DNA of 64,000 bases from Candidatus Gastranaerophilales bacterium (GCA_944322935.1 CALUQO010000007.1:1-64000); one strand, 5' to 3'. Numbered from the stretch's first letter, positions 40,513-49,959 are shown. Notes: generated by a model not told the origin, from the sequence alone. Translations and numbers: made by a program.

Positions 40513-42906
40513 TTATTCAGGACGGCCCGTTCTGATAAGGTTAATGTACTTATCAATAGCTCCGCCTTCTTTATCCCAGCTAAAGTCGTTTTCCATTGCA
40601 GCTTTTTGCATTTCTTTAAACTTAGCAGGATTATTGTAGTAAGTATCAAGGCCCCTTTCGAGCACTTCAAGGAAGGCATCGTAGTTGTTGGAATATCCGC
40701 CGCCGTACAGCAGTTTTTTGTCGCCAGATTCGTCATAGAAGGCTTTTGTCCTGAAACCGTCCACACCATCTTTAATTGTATCGACAAGACCGCCTGTTGA
40801 AGTTGCAAGCGGAAGAGCACCTTTTGCCATTGCTTCGAGCTGGGTCAAGCCGCAAGGCTCAAACACTGACGGAACAAGGAACATATCCGCAGCCGTTGCC
40901 ACAAGGTTTGTGTTAAGGAAGCCATGGAGAAGAATAATCCTATGGCCGACATTAGGAAAGTATTCGGTCATGTAATATTTGAATTCTTTAAGTCTGTCAT
41001 AAGCTTCTTTTTGCGTAATTTTGCCGCCTAAGATAAATACGGGAAGCTTTTCTTCAGGTGTATTTCTGTTGCGTTCGGCAAATTTCCACATAGCCTCTTT
41101 AAAGATAGAATCCAGGCCCTTTTGCGAATCAACACGGCCGGAGTACGCAATTACCGGGGTATGAGAGAAATCATCTTCTTTAATAAATGTTTTATCCGCT
41201 TCGAACACAAGGTATTTTCTTACAGGTTTTGTATCTTCGTCGTAGCCAAGTTGTCTTTCTCTTTCCAGTAGTTGTTTGAAGAGTCTCATTATGGTGTTTT
41301 TGTTTTGTACTTTTACGTTGAGAGAATTCCCGTCGTATGCTTTAAGCTTAAATTTTGAAAAATCAATTTTTGGGGCATTTGCATCACCAAGGGTCATATC
41401 TTCTATTGTTTTATCAACAATTTCCTTCATATTCTTTTTGTTTGGAATAATCAACGATTTTGAATAACCGTTTGTGATAGGTGTAAGAGTGTGTCCTGGG
41501 CCGTAGTATCTAGCTTTTAACAAATCCATAAGCCCGTTGGCTTTAACGTTGGAATGAACAAGTTCCTGTCCGTAGTTTTCCGAAACCGGAACAACCCTGT
41601 CTACAAGCGCCATACCAGTTTTTAATGAGTTGTAGTTTGTGTAGCGCATAAGTGCGTTTTGTTCTTCTTTAAAGGCTTCATTCCAGCTCTTTGCGTTGGG
41701 GATAATATCCACACCGTAAGCACCAAACAATGTTCCGAAGATATTTGTTCTCAGATTGTCATTTCCGTCTGATGCGCCCTGATGTTCACAGTTGTGCGCA
41801 ATGTATATTGTTGGTGTTTCGTCAAAGTATCTTCCAGTTTCTTTTGAAATTGCTCCGGTGTCAGCCTCTGCATTGGCTGTGTAGTGCATCATTGCTGCCA
41901 GAGAACCTGCATGCCAGTCATTGAGCAGTACTGCGTTAGGTGCTTCAATCCCCTTAAAGTCGCCTTCTTTTATGCTCTTCATCAATTCGTAAACACCTTT
42001 TGAGAAGAAAGCCATTCTGAAAACAGGATCGCTGAATTCCGAATTTGCATAAGGCGTGTTGTTGTTTGTTGCCTTAGGATTTCTGTCTAAAATGTTAAAG
42101 AACTGGTTGAATGTTGTGTAATGTCCGTTTGCATCGTCTCCGTATTCCGGAATTTCCAAAAAGATATGCGGGGTCGGTTTTGGTTTATCAGACTGTAATG
42201 CTGTGGTAAATATTCTTACATCAATGTCTTTGAGCCTTGTGTTGTGCGGTGCACCGACATAAATAGGAACGTTAATTTTACCTTTGTATTCAACATTTAT
42301 CGTCTTTTTACCTTCTTTTCCGTAACGGTATACAAATTTGTCTTTGGCCTTGTCGTACTCCAGCTTGTATTCTTTGCCGTTAACGTACATAGGTGTAATT
42401 ACGGACATAAGGTTTTCTTTATCCTTGTTAAATTTTTTGTTAAAGCTGTTGGGAAGGTCTGCCGCTACTTTACCAAGTCCGCCGTCAGATTTAAACTCAT
42501 CGGTTTCTGCTGTAACCATCCAGGCGTTTATTTGGTCAATTTTAGGCCATGGGCGTGTACCGTTGATTCTGGAAGAAGCCTCATCTCTGATTTTGCTTTT
42601 TGCATAATCCGACAGAGTTGGTGCGAACGTGTTTACGTCAAAATCTTGTCCGTAAGGTCTTGCCAGAGTTTCGTTCATAGGAATGTACGGAACAAACTGT
42701 TTATCCTCTGTTCCGTGTTTTGTAGGCGCATAGCCGAAAGATATAACGGATTTATTATTATGTGCCATCAAATCAAGAAAATTTTCAAGAAGATTCGGGC
42801 TGTATGCATTTAATTGCATTAAATTGATTTTAGCCTGTTGTTTTTTTGCTTTTGGTAATTGTTTGGAGTCTAAATTAACAGGCGATACTTGATTGATTGA
42901 TGCCAT
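40513..42906 (-). CDS. glgA: Glycogen/starch synthase (GT5), unusually long
   Basis: The 797-aa protein is a GT5 synthase: nucleotide-sugar site FKSDGGLGKVAADLP near residue 135, PTIYIAHNCEHQGASDGND, PVIAYSGRVDSQKGLDSIF, and the GT-B C-terminal signature PSVFEPCGLTQLEAMAKGAL with ATSTGGLVDTIKDGVDG. It elongates alpha-1,4-glucan from ADP- or UDP-glucose in the cytoplasm. Typical GlgA is about 480 residues; here an N-terminal extension of about 110 residues (ASINQVSPVNLDSKQLPKAK) and insertions make up the difference. No other glycogen genes are adjacent. Confidence 0.85.
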   Translation of the reverse strand: MASINQVSPVNLDSKQLPKAKKQQAKINLMQLNAYSPNLLENFLDLMAHNNKSVISFGYAPTKHGTEDKQFVPYIPMNETLARPYGQDFDVNTFAPTLSDYAKSKIRDEASSRINGTRPWPKIDQINAWMVTAETDEFKSDGGLGKVAADLPNSFNKKFNKDKENLMSVITPMYVNGKEYKLEYDKAKDKFVYRYGKEGKKTINVEYKGKINVPIYVGAPHNTRLKDIDVRIFTTALQSDKPKPTPHIFLEIPEYGDDANGHYTTFNQFFNILDRNPKATNNNTPYANSEFSDPVFRMAFFSKGVYELMKSIKEGDFKGIEAPNAVLLNDWHAGSLAAMMHYTANAEADTGAISKETGRYFDETPTIYIAHNCEHQGASDGNDNLRTNIFGTLFGAYGVDIIPNAKSWNEAFKEEQNALMRYTNYNSLKTGMALVDRVVPVSENYGQELVHSNVKANGLMDLLKARYYGPGHTLTPITNGYSKSLIIPNKKNMKEIVDKTIEDMTLGDANAPKIDFSKFKLKAYDGNSLNVKVQNKNTIMRLFKQLLERERQLGYDEDTKPVRKYLVFEADKTFIKEDDFSHTPVIAYSGRVDSQKGLDSIFKEAMWKFAERNRNTPEEKLPVFILGGKITQKEAYDRLKEFKYYMTEYFPNVGHRIILLHGFLNTNLVATAADMFLVPSVFEPCGLTQLEAMAKGALPLATSTGGLVDTIKDGVDGFRTKAFYDESGDKKLLYGGGYSNNYDAFLEVLERGLDTYYNNPAKFKEMQKAAMENDFSWDKEGGAIDKYINLIRTGRPE

Positions 42907-43184
42907 AAAAATATTCCTTTATATATACTATCTCTGATATTATGCAGTCCTGTTTGTTGTAAAATCCCTAAAAATAAATTTTGTTATCTCTCCCGAATAT
43001 GAAAGACAGAAACTTTACAAAAATTAATACTGTTGCAGTAAAAAACTAATGCTTTTTAGCATATATAATCGTAACATAAACAAAATACTTTTTTCGATTT
43101 TTAAAAATTATTTTACAAATGGTTTACGTTAAATATTACCTGTCCGGGGTTTGTTATAAAATCTAGAAAAAGAGAGAATATAAA

Positions 43185-44546
43185 ATGACAACAAAAGAAG
43201 AATGGATTGAAAAAGATTTAAAATATGTCTGGCACCCTGACACACAGATGAAACAGTATGAGGACAAAGACTTTAAGCCTACATTGATTGAGAGAGGCGA
43301 GGGAATATACCTTTATGACATAGACGGACACAAATACATAGACGGTGTTTCTTCGTGGTGGGTAAATACACTGGGGCATTCAAACCCAAAGCTTAACAGC
43401 GTGTTAACACAACAAGCGCAAAAAATAGAACACGTGCTGCTTGCAGATTTTACTCATATTCCTGCTATCGAGCTTGCTGAAAAACTTGTAAAACTTGCCG
43501 GGGAACCTTTTTCTAAAGTCTTTTATTCGGATGACGGTTCAACAGCTGTGGAAGTTGCTTTAAAAATGGCTTACCAGTATTGGTATCAAAAAGGAAAACC
43601 CGAGAAAAAGTATTTTGTTTCAATGACCGATTCTTACCACGGTGACACCTTAGGCTCAGTTTCTGTCGGGGGAATAGATATTTACAAAAAAATCTTTAAT
43701 CCGCTTGTGTTTGAAACATTGAAAGTTCGCGCGCCGTATTGTTACAGATGCCCTGAAAATAAAGTCAGGGATTGCTGTCGCATTGATTGCATTAAAGATG
43801 TTGAAAAACTTTTTAAAACACGGCATAACGAAATTGCGGCTATGATAGTTGAACCGCTTGTACAGGGGGCAGCAGGAATGAGAATGTATCCGGCAAGTTA
43901 CCTGACAAAACTGAGAGAACTTTGCAATGAATATGATATTTTGCTTATTGATGATGAAGTTGCAATGGCGTTTGGAAGAACGGGTAAATACTTTGCTTTT
44001 GAACATGCCTGCATAAAACCCGATATTTTTTGTGTTGCAAAAGGCATCACTGCAGGGTATATTCCGCTTGCGGCAACAATTACAACAGACAAAATATACG
44101 ATGCGTTTTATGATGATTTTTCTTCATTAAAAACCTTTTACCACGGTCATAGCTTTACGGGGAACCCTGTTGCCTGTGCTGTTGCAGTTGAAAATTTAAA
44201 AATAATGGAGCAAGAACATGTTATTGATAACTTGCAGTCAAAAATAGAAAAACTTAAACAGTGCCTTAAAAAATTTACAACTCTTGAACATGTCGGTGAT
44301 GTAAGGCAAACAGGCATGATAGGTGCTGTTGAGATGGTGAAAAATAAATCCTCAAAAGAACCTTATCCGTTTGAGGAAAGAACCGGACACAGGGTCTTTA
44401 AAGAAGCGTTAAAAAACGGTGCATTGCTGCGACCGATAGGAAACGTAATCTATTTTATGCCTCCTTATGTTATAAAGAATGAAGAAATTGAAAAACTCAC
44501 AGAAATAGCGTATAATGCAATCAAAATAGTTACGGAACAGAATTGA
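43185..44546 (+). CDS. bioA: Adenosylmethionine-8-amino-7-oxononanoate aminotransferase
   Basis: The 453-aa class III aminotransferase has the BioA start YVWHPDTQMKQYED, GVSSWWVNTLGHSNPKLN, SMTDSYHGDTLGSVSVGG, IDDEVAMAFGRTGKYFAF and the PLP lysine in FCVAKGITAGYIPLAAT. It converts KAPA to DAPA in biotin synthesis, normally with SAM as donor. It carries a cysteine-rich insertion (APYCYRCPENKVRDCCRIDC), common in BioA of this type. No other biotin genes lie nearby, and I see no clear BirA operator in the 278 bp upstream. A pilin-like gene starts 7 bp after its stop. Confidence 0.9.
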   Translation: MTTKEEWIEKDLKYVWHPDTQMKQYEDKDFKPTLIERGEGIYLYDIDGHKYIDGVSSWWVNTLGHSNPKLNSVLTQQAQKIEHVLLADFTHIPAIELAEKLVKLAGEPFSKVFYSDDGSTAVEVALKMAYQYWYQKGKPEKKYFVSMTDSYHGDTLGSVSVGGIDIYKKIFNPLVFETLKVRAPYCYRCPENKVRDCCRIDCIKDVEKLFKTRHNEIAAMIVEPLVQGAAGMRMYPASYLTKLRELCNEYDILLIDDEVAMAFGRTGKYFAFEHACIKPDIFCVAKGITAGYIPLAATITTDKIYDAFYDDFSSLKTFYHGHSFTGNPVACAVAVENLKIMEQEHVIDNLQSKIEKLKQCLKKFTTLEHVGDVRQTGMIGAVEMVKNKSSKEPYPFEERTGHRVFKEALKNGALLRPIGNVIYFMPPYVIKNEEIEKLTEIAYNAIKIVTEQN

Positions 44547-44553
44547 GGAAAAT

Positions 44554-45234
44554 ATGAATAAAAGAAGTATTAAGGCTTTCACTCTTGCAGAAGTACTTGT
44601 AACATTGACGATTATTGGTGTTATTGCGGCATTGACAATTCCTACGTTAAACCAGAATACAAAAAATAATGAAATGGTTTCAGGTTGTTTAAAAGCATAC
44701 TCAACTCTTGCAGGTGCAGTTGACAGAATGAAAGTTGATTACGGCCCTGTCGGTTTCGGCAACAAATGGAACAACGCGGCTATATTCTGGAAAGGAGAAA
44801 ACGGAGATTACAAAGAAGGTTTTGTTGCACAGTTGAATACTGTTAAGGTCTGTGATACAGGAGAAAAAGGATGTTTTTGGGACGGTATACCCAAACAGCT
44901 CGGCGGCGGCGCGCATTCAAATAGCTATGACGGATATAAATACACTGTCAGAACGACTGACGGCATGAGCTTTAATTATTCCACAACGGATTGCGGCAGC
45001 AAAGGTCTGTCTGCTGAAAGAGCTGCAAAATGTATGGGAAGATTTGTTGTTGACGTAAACGGAGACAAAGGCCCTAACAGATTTGGTTATGATATGTTCT
45101 TTTTTGCTTTGATTAAAGGTGAAGGTGTTATCCCTGCCGGAGCAGATGACGGCTCTTCTGATTGTAAAAAAGGCGGTGCCGGTGTAACTTGCGCAGCAAA
45201 AGTTATCAATGAAAAGAAAATTGATATAAAATAA
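44554..45234 (+). CDS. Type IV pilin-like protein
   Basis: The 226-aa protein has a prepilin leader (MNKRSIKA then FTLAEVLVTLTIIGVIAALT, Glu at position 5) and a cysteine-containing extracellular domain (VCDTGEKGCFWDGIP, DCGSKGLSAERAAKCMG, VDVNGDKGPNRFGYDMF). It belongs to the group of Vampirovibrionia-type pseudopilins found in many copies per genome. Its ribosome site (TGAGGA) overlaps the bioA stop codon, so it is probably cotranscribed with bioA although no functional link is evident. Confidence 0.85.
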   Translation: MNKRSIKAFTLAEVLVTLTIIGVIAALTIPTLNQNTKNNEMVSGCLKAYSTLAGAVDRMKVDYGPVGFGNKWNNAAIFWKGENGDYKEGFVAQLNTVKVCDTGEKGCFWDGIPKQLGGGAHSNSYDGYKYTVRTTDGMSFNYSTTDCGSKGLSAERAAKCMGRFVVDVNGDKGPNRFGYDMFFFALIKGEGVIPAGADDGSSDCKKGGAGVTCAAKVINEKKIDIK

Positions 45235-45285
45235 ATATACTGCGATTCGTATATATGATGATGAGCATTAAAACTACACTACAAA

Positions 45286-47133
45286 CTATGTATTGGATTT
45301 ATTCATAAAATCCAATACATTTTTATAATTTGTTATTAAACTGTTATTGCCGGATTGTTCTTTTAGTTTGTCTTTTTGTACTGAATGTCTTAAAAATTTG
45401 TTTAAAAAGTGCGGAACGCTAAAACCTAAAACAGCCATATTTGTTATTAAAGATACCCAATACAGCGCCGCACCGAGGTTTCTTGTACGTTTCAGCACTT
45501 CGGGCGAAACATTTTTCATGTTGTTAATTTTCCGAAATCTTCGTGTCGGAAGCAAAAAGCTTTTGAAAAAGCCTATCTTTTTGCCGTTGTACTTATCCGT
45601 GTTCATAATTTTTGTGCCCAAAAATTTGTCGGATAATCTGCCTAAGATGTTGTTTATTAAAAAATCTCCGCCAAAAAACATAACAAAAGTTGCGCCTTCT
45701 CTTGCAGTTCTGTCACGCAGCTCGTACTTGTCACGAGATGAAGGGAGTTTTGCAAGAAAACCTGTAAAAGCCCATTTTAGCGCATTTACGGTTTTTGACA
45801 TGCTCACACCCGAGGTATAATTAAAATTCTGTGCGTTGTTTTTGATAAAATTGGCAGTCTTAGCGCTCAGACCTTTTGTTACTGCTCTGGATATTATAAC
45901 CCCAGGTATAAAAGCAAAAGCTAATGTTCCGGCAAGGCGTTTAAGCTTGCTTTTTGCGTGGTCTTTTTTGGAGACCTCTTTTTCCTCAAGCATATTAAAG
46001 GTTGCGGAAAACCCTTTGCGTCCGGTTTTGTACTCCGTAATCCCCGTTGCAATCCACGGAATACTGCCCATCAAAAGCCCTGTGGACATAAAATCCGAGC
46101 GCAAAATCTGTTCGTGTGCCTTCAGTAATTTTGCTTTAAGCTCGTCTTCTCTGCCTTTAAAATGCTCAAGAATATTTTCAAAATCCTTCTCCGCTTTTAA
46201 CTGTTTTGCGGATTCTCTGATACCGTCCGTCATTGTTTTGGCGTCTTTTGTTAAGTATTCTTTTGACACCTGAATAATTTTCTTTTCGTTGTTGGCAAAG
46301 TTTTTTACAATCCCGTTTTTGGCAAGGAAAAATTTGTTATACCTGGGCAGCAAAAACAGCGGCATTATAAAGGCAAATGTCACGCTCAGCGTGGACATTC
46401 CTATTCTTTCAAGCGCTTCTTCCTTTGTGTTGGACATTATGGCGTTTGGAATAGCGCACCCGCCAATGTTTGTAAGACCTCTGTTTAAAAGTGTATGTGC
46501 CTGAATGAATGCCGTTGCGTCGTAAAAACCGCCTTTAAAACTCGGCTGAGCTTGATTTCTTTTGTTCATATAAAGCACATCAAGCTTTTTGTCCAGTTCT
46601 TTGTACATTTGCGGGGTCATGTTGTCTGTATAAAACTGCTTTTCGTAATCAATTCCTCTTGGAAAAACCTTTTGTTTAAGCAGATTATAAGCGGTTTTGG
46701 GGTCATCAATATTGAGCACTGTTTTTTCAAGCGGGCATTTGATTTTTGAGTTTTTATCCAGCACGCTGTCTGTGACTTCATCAGCTTTGCAGTTTATCCC
46801 CAGTTTTTGGAAAAATTCTTTGGCAGATTTTGTCATTATCGGTGTTCTGATATTTTTTGCGTTACCGTAGGCAAAAAGTATTGCCGAAGCTTTGCTGATT
46901 CTTCTGTCTGCAATATAACAGTCTTTGAGGTCGTTGTTAAAATCCTCGAGCGCAAGAAATACGGGCTTAAGATTGCGCTGCTCGTAATATTTTATTTTCC
47001 CGTTTTTATAAATTGCAAGAGTATGTTTGTCGAGGTTTTTGAGCATCTCCTGTTCAACCTGCGCTGACGGTTCTTTTTGAATCCGATTTTTGTATGAAAA
47101 AGTTGTGTTTGGGTTCAGGGCTGATATTTTCAT
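45286..47133 (-). CDS. DUF1893-like domain fused to a multi-spanning membrane region
   Basis: Residues about 30-165 of this 615-aa protein match the DUF1893 pattern (TLAIYKNGKIKYYEQRNLKP, CYIADRRISKASAILFAYGN, CPLEKTVLNIDDPKTAYNLL), a small cytidine-deaminase-like fold of unknown function. The remaining 450 residues contain about five hydrophobic segments (STLSVTFAFIMPLFLLP, GLLMGSIPWIATGI, AGTLAFAFIPGVIIS, ATFVMFFGGDFLINNIL, YWVSLITNMAVLGFSVP) with basic linkers. The N-terminus has NTTFSYKNRI, close to the S/N-F-x-G motif. It overlaps the upstream nucleotidase gene by four bases (ATGA), so they are cotranslated. The function is unknown. Confidence 0.72.
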   Translation of the reverse strand: MKISALNPNTTFSYKNRIQKEPSAQVEQEMLKNLDKHTLAIYKNGKIKYYEQRNLKPVFLALEDFNNDLKDCYIADRRISKASAILFAYGNAKNIRTPIMTKSAKEFFQKLGINCKADEVTDSVLDKNSKIKCPLEKTVLNIDDPKTAYNLLKQKVFPRGIDYEKQFYTDNMTPQMYKELDKKLDVLYMNKRNQAQPSFKGGFYDATAFIQAHTLLNRGLTNIGGCAIPNAIMSNTKEEALERIGMSTLSVTFAFIMPLFLLPRYNKFFLAKNGIVKNFANNEKKIIQVSKEYLTKDAKTMTDGIRESAKQLKAEKDFENILEHFKGREDELKAKLLKAHEQILRSDFMSTGLLMGSIPWIATGITEYKTGRKGFSATFNMLEEKEVSKKDHAKSKLKRLAGTLAFAFIPGVIISRAVTKGLSAKTANFIKNNAQNFNYTSGVSMSKTVNALKWAFTGFLAKLPSSRDKYELRDRTAREGATFVMFFGGDFLINNILGRLSDKFLGTKIMNTDKYNGKKIGFFKSFLLPTRRFRKINNMKNVSPEVLKRTRNLGAALYWVSLITNMAVLGFSVPHFLNKFLRHSVQKDKLKEQSGNNSLITNYKNVLDFMNKSNT

Positions 47134-48572
47134 TGAACAACCCTTTCTTCAATTTCGTAGCAAGGATATAGCGAGCCTTTGGGATACTCAAGAGCTGTCA
47201 CTTTCAGTGAGTGTTTAAATGCTTCGTCGATTTTAAGCGTGGTGTCCTCTTTTGGAATTTGTTTTAACATTTCAAAACCCTGACCACCGTTAGACAGGTA
47301 TTCATCTATTGCACATGAGATTTTTTTGTCCGTATTTAATATCGGTTCGTTATTTATGTAAATTTCTTCAACCGTGTATTTGTTGTTTGTTTTATCACAG
47401 ATTCCTTTTACTTTAAGGTTTGAGGACGCCTGCAAAAACTTTGCGTTGCCGGGGATATCAGTTGTTCTGTTTTTGAACGAGTGTTCAAACATTTGTTTAA
47501 GCACTTCAGGCGTAAGCTCTACTTTTTTTATCGGAAGTTTTGCCATCATGGCTTTTTGAAAATCATAGTTTGTTAACGGGGTATCTTTATACGGCAGTGG
47601 CTTAACAAGCAAACCCGTTGAAAAAACGCAAATATCCGTGTCCAGTGTGTTTTTTATTTCGTCAGCAAGGAACGAGCCTAAAGAGCACGGGTTGGAGTAT
47701 TCTTTTGTGAATTTTATTCTGCAAGGTGCTATAGGTTCAAGAAGTTCCCGTTCGTATTTTGAAAGATTGCCAATCATTTCTTTTGAAGGCGTCAAATCTT
47801 CTTCTTTAATAAGTTTAAGGTTCTGTACCCGCTTAAAATCTCCCTGCTTGTTTATTTTAAAATGAACAATGCCTTCGCTGAAGGCAGGCGGATAGTAGAT
47901 GTGCTCTTCGGGATGAAGGTGCCCCATCGGCTTGTGGTCGTGTCCGCCTATGATTATATCTGCGGGGAAATCCAGTTCTTTTGCTTTGTTTAAAATATCT
48001 TTGCTTGAGGGTAAATAGTCGTGGTTCAGTATTATTACATTGTCAGGTTTTTCTTCTTCAATCGCTGTTTTGATTTCTTCAAGCACTTTCGCCTGAGGCT
48101 TTGGCGTGATTTCTTTTGAATTTATGTTGTTGATACAAAAGCCGGTGACAAAATTTTTATCGCCGTCACGCTCTACTATTGCATAAGGCTTTATCCAGTC
48201 GGGGCGTTTGCCTGTTTTGGCATCAAAAATATTTGCACATACGGTTTTGATTCCGGCATCGGCAAATTTTTTAACGGTGTTTATAAGGTATTGCAGGCTG
48301 TCGCCGTTAAAGCCGAAATCATTGTTACCGAGTGTCATAACCATTTCAAGATTTGGGGCAAGCTCTTTTGCTTTTACAAAACTGTCGGCTTCGAGTTCTT
48401 TGGGGTATATGCCTTTGAACATGTCGCCGCAGTTTAAAAGCAGCACATTGTCGTTTTTTTGTGCGGTTTTAACAGCTTCCGACAAAATTGTGCGTGTTTT
48501 TCTTGTGTCCTGATGCGTGTCGGACAGAGCGTATATGTCTGTTATCCCTTTAAAATTTACTGTTGATTTCAT
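47130..48572 (-). CDS. 5'-nucleotidase/metallophosphoesterase without signal peptide
   Basis: The 480-aa protein has the calcineurin-like metal motifs YALSDTHQD, LLNCGDMFKG, LGNNDFGF (a GNHE variant), ILNHDYLPSS and IIGGHDHKPMGHLH, followed by a 5'-nucleotidase C-terminal domain (SLGSFLADEIKNTLDTDICV, FEHSFKNRTTDIPGNAKFLQ). UshA/CD73-type relatives are exported and hydrolyse nucleotides outside the cytoplasm. Here there is no Sec or Tat signal; instead it begins MKSTVNFKGITDIY, carrying the N-F-x-G motif. It is the first gene of a two-gene operon with the DUF1893 fusion. Confidence 0.85.
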   Translation of the reverse strand: MKSTVNFKGITDIYALSDTHQDTRKTRTILSEAVKTAQKNDNVLLLNCGDMFKGIYPKELEADSFVKAKELAPNLEMVMTLGNNDFGFNGDSLQYLINTVKKFADAGIKTVCANIFDAKTGKRPDWIKPYAIVERDGDKNFVTGFCINNINSKEITPKPQAKVLEEIKTAIEEEKPDNVIILNHDYLPSSKDILNKAKELDFPADIIIGGHDHKPMGHLHPEEHIYYPPAFSEGIVHFKINKQGDFKRVQNLKLIKEEDLTPSKEMIGNLSKYERELLEPIAPCRIKFTKEYSNPCSLGSFLADEIKNTLDTDICVFSTGLLVKPLPYKDTPLTNYDFQKAMMAKLPIKKVELTPEVLKQMFEHSFKNRTTDIPGNAKFLQASSNLKVKGICDKTNNKYTVEEIYINNEPILNTDKKISCAIDEYLSNGGQGFEMLKQIPKEDTTLKIDEAFKHSLKVTALEYPKGSLYPCYEIEERVVQ

Positions 48573-48615
48573 ATTTTATCGCTAGTATAAATGATGACGA
48601 CTTTAGTGTACTATT

Positions 48616-48681
48616 TGATAGTTGCTATCAGTCAATAGCGGATTTTTAAAAACTTGACTTAGAGTAACTATCAAGTGATAG
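48616..48681 (+). promoter_or_regulatory. Promoter with two TGATAG/CTATCA palindromes for the Tat-redox operon
   Basis: TGATAG-TTG-CTATCA (48616-48630) and CTATCA-AG-TGATAG (48668-48681) are built from the same half site. Between them TTGACT (48654-48659) is a -35 candidate, and the second palindrome covers the -10 region. A dimeric repressor binding both sites would block transcription of the operon that starts at 48724. Confidence 0.6.
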
Positions 48682-48723
48682 CATATTAATTAAATAGTAT
48701 AGGGAACATAATCAGAGGTAAAT

Positions 48724-49959
48724 ATGAATAGAAGAGAATTTATAAAAAATTCATTGTTAGCGGCAAGCGGCGCTGTATTGTTGAGCGGATGCACGTTTAA
48801 AACTACGGGCGGTTCTTCCGCTGCCAAAGTTACCACAACAAAATTTAAAAACCTTGAGGTTTCCATGCTCGGGTTCGGCGCAATGAGGCTGCCTACCAAA
48901 AACGGTGCAATAGATGATGCCTTGAATAAAAAAATGGTGCAAAGAGCCATTGACTGCGGAATAAACTATTTTGATACCGCATATATGTATATGGGCGGAA
49001 AAAGTGAAAAGGCTATGGGCGATGCGCTTAAAAAATATGACAGAGCCTCCTTTAACCTCACAACAAAAATGCCTGTAATGATGCTTGAAATAGAAGAGGA
49101 CGTTGAAAGAATCTTTAACGAACAGCTGGAAAGATGCCAGACCGAATACTTTGACTTTTATCTTGTACACTGCCTGAATAAACACAACTGGGAAAATACT
49201 AAAAAATATAATGTAATCCCCTTTCTTGAAAAAATGAAAAAAGAAGGTAAGATAAAGCACCTCGGATTTTCTCATCATGACACTCCCGAGCTTTTGCAGG
49301 AGATTGTCGACTATTACGACAAATGGGAATTTGTTCAGCTTCAAATTAACAAAATGGATTGGAAAACGACAAGGGGCGAAGAACAGTATAATATTGTAAG
49401 AAAAGCAAAACTCCCCGTTGTTGTTATGGAACCTTTAAGAGGAGGGTCGCTTGCTAACCTTAATGCTGAAGCAACAAAAATATTAAAGGATTACAACCCC
49501 GAGGCAAGTGCAGCTTCATGGGCATTCAGATGGCTTGCGGGTCTTGACGGCATTTTAACAATGCTGAGCGGTATGACGTCGCCTGACCATCTTGAGGACA
49601 ACATAAAAACCTTTACTAACCTCAAACCTCTGTCGGAAGAAGAACTGCAGGTTTATGACAGAGCAATGGCGGCTCACCTTAAAACAATGGCTATCGGCTG
49701 TACTGCTTGCAGATACTGCGAATGTCCGGTAGGTGTTAATATTGCCGGCTTGTTCTCTTTGTATAACCAGTATATGTACGATGACAGAGATAACAAAGCA
49801 ATGAGTTTTATAAACCATTACGAAGCCTTGAAAGAGTCAGAGCGTGCGGATAAATGTATAAAATGCGGTCTTTGCAAATCCAAATGCCCGCAGCAGCTGG
49901 ATATTCCGAAACTTCTTGTTCAGGTGGACAAGGCTTATAAAGACGTAAAAAAAGGATAA
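48724..49959 (+). CDS. Tat-exported aldo/keto reductase lipoprotein with 4Fe-4S domain
   Basis: The 411-aa protein starts with a twin-arginine signal (MNRREFIKNSLLAASG) ending in a lipobox, LLSGC (Cys23). The aldo/keto reductase barrel shows LGFGAMRLPT, INYFDTAYMYMGG (Asp and Tyr), LTTKMPVM (Lys) and DFYLVHCLNKH (His). The C-terminus carries cysteine clusters CTACRYCECPVGV and CIKCGLCKSKCPQ, expected to bind Fe-S centres. AGAGGT precedes the ATG. It is the first gene of an operon with the NapH-NapG fusion and tatA-tatC, so it is probably a folded, cofactor-loaded enzyme exported by that translocase. The substrate is unknown. Confidence 0.88.
   Translation: MNRREFIKNSLLAASGAVLLSGCTFKTTGGSSAAKVTTTKFKNLEVSMLGFGAMRLPTKNGAIDDALNKKMVQRAIDCGINYFDTAYMYMGGKSEKAMGDALKKYDRASFNLTTKMPVMMLEIEEDVERIFNEQLERCQTEYFDFYLVHCLNKHNWENTKKYNVIPFLEKMKKEGKIKHLGFSHHDTPELLQEIVDYYDKWEFVQLQINKMDWKTTRGEEQYNIVRKAKLPVVVMEPLRGGSLANLNAEATKILKDYNPEASAASWAFRWLAGLDGILTMLSGMTSPDHLEDNIKTFTNLKPLSEEELQVYDRAMAAHLKTMAIGCTACRYCECPVGVNIAGLFSLYNQYMYDDRDNKAMSFINHYEALKESERADKCIKCGLCKSKCPQQLDIPKLLVQVDKAYKDVKKG

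Noticed and set aside
42244-42813. 189-codon frame opposite the glycogen synthase gene
   Set aside because: Phe/Val/Cys-rich shadow frame of a long conserved gene, without ribosome site.
43000-43184. Biotin operator upstream of bioA
   Set aside because: I looked for a BirA-type inverted repeat of TTGTAAAC/GTTTACAA form; only scattered half matches are present.
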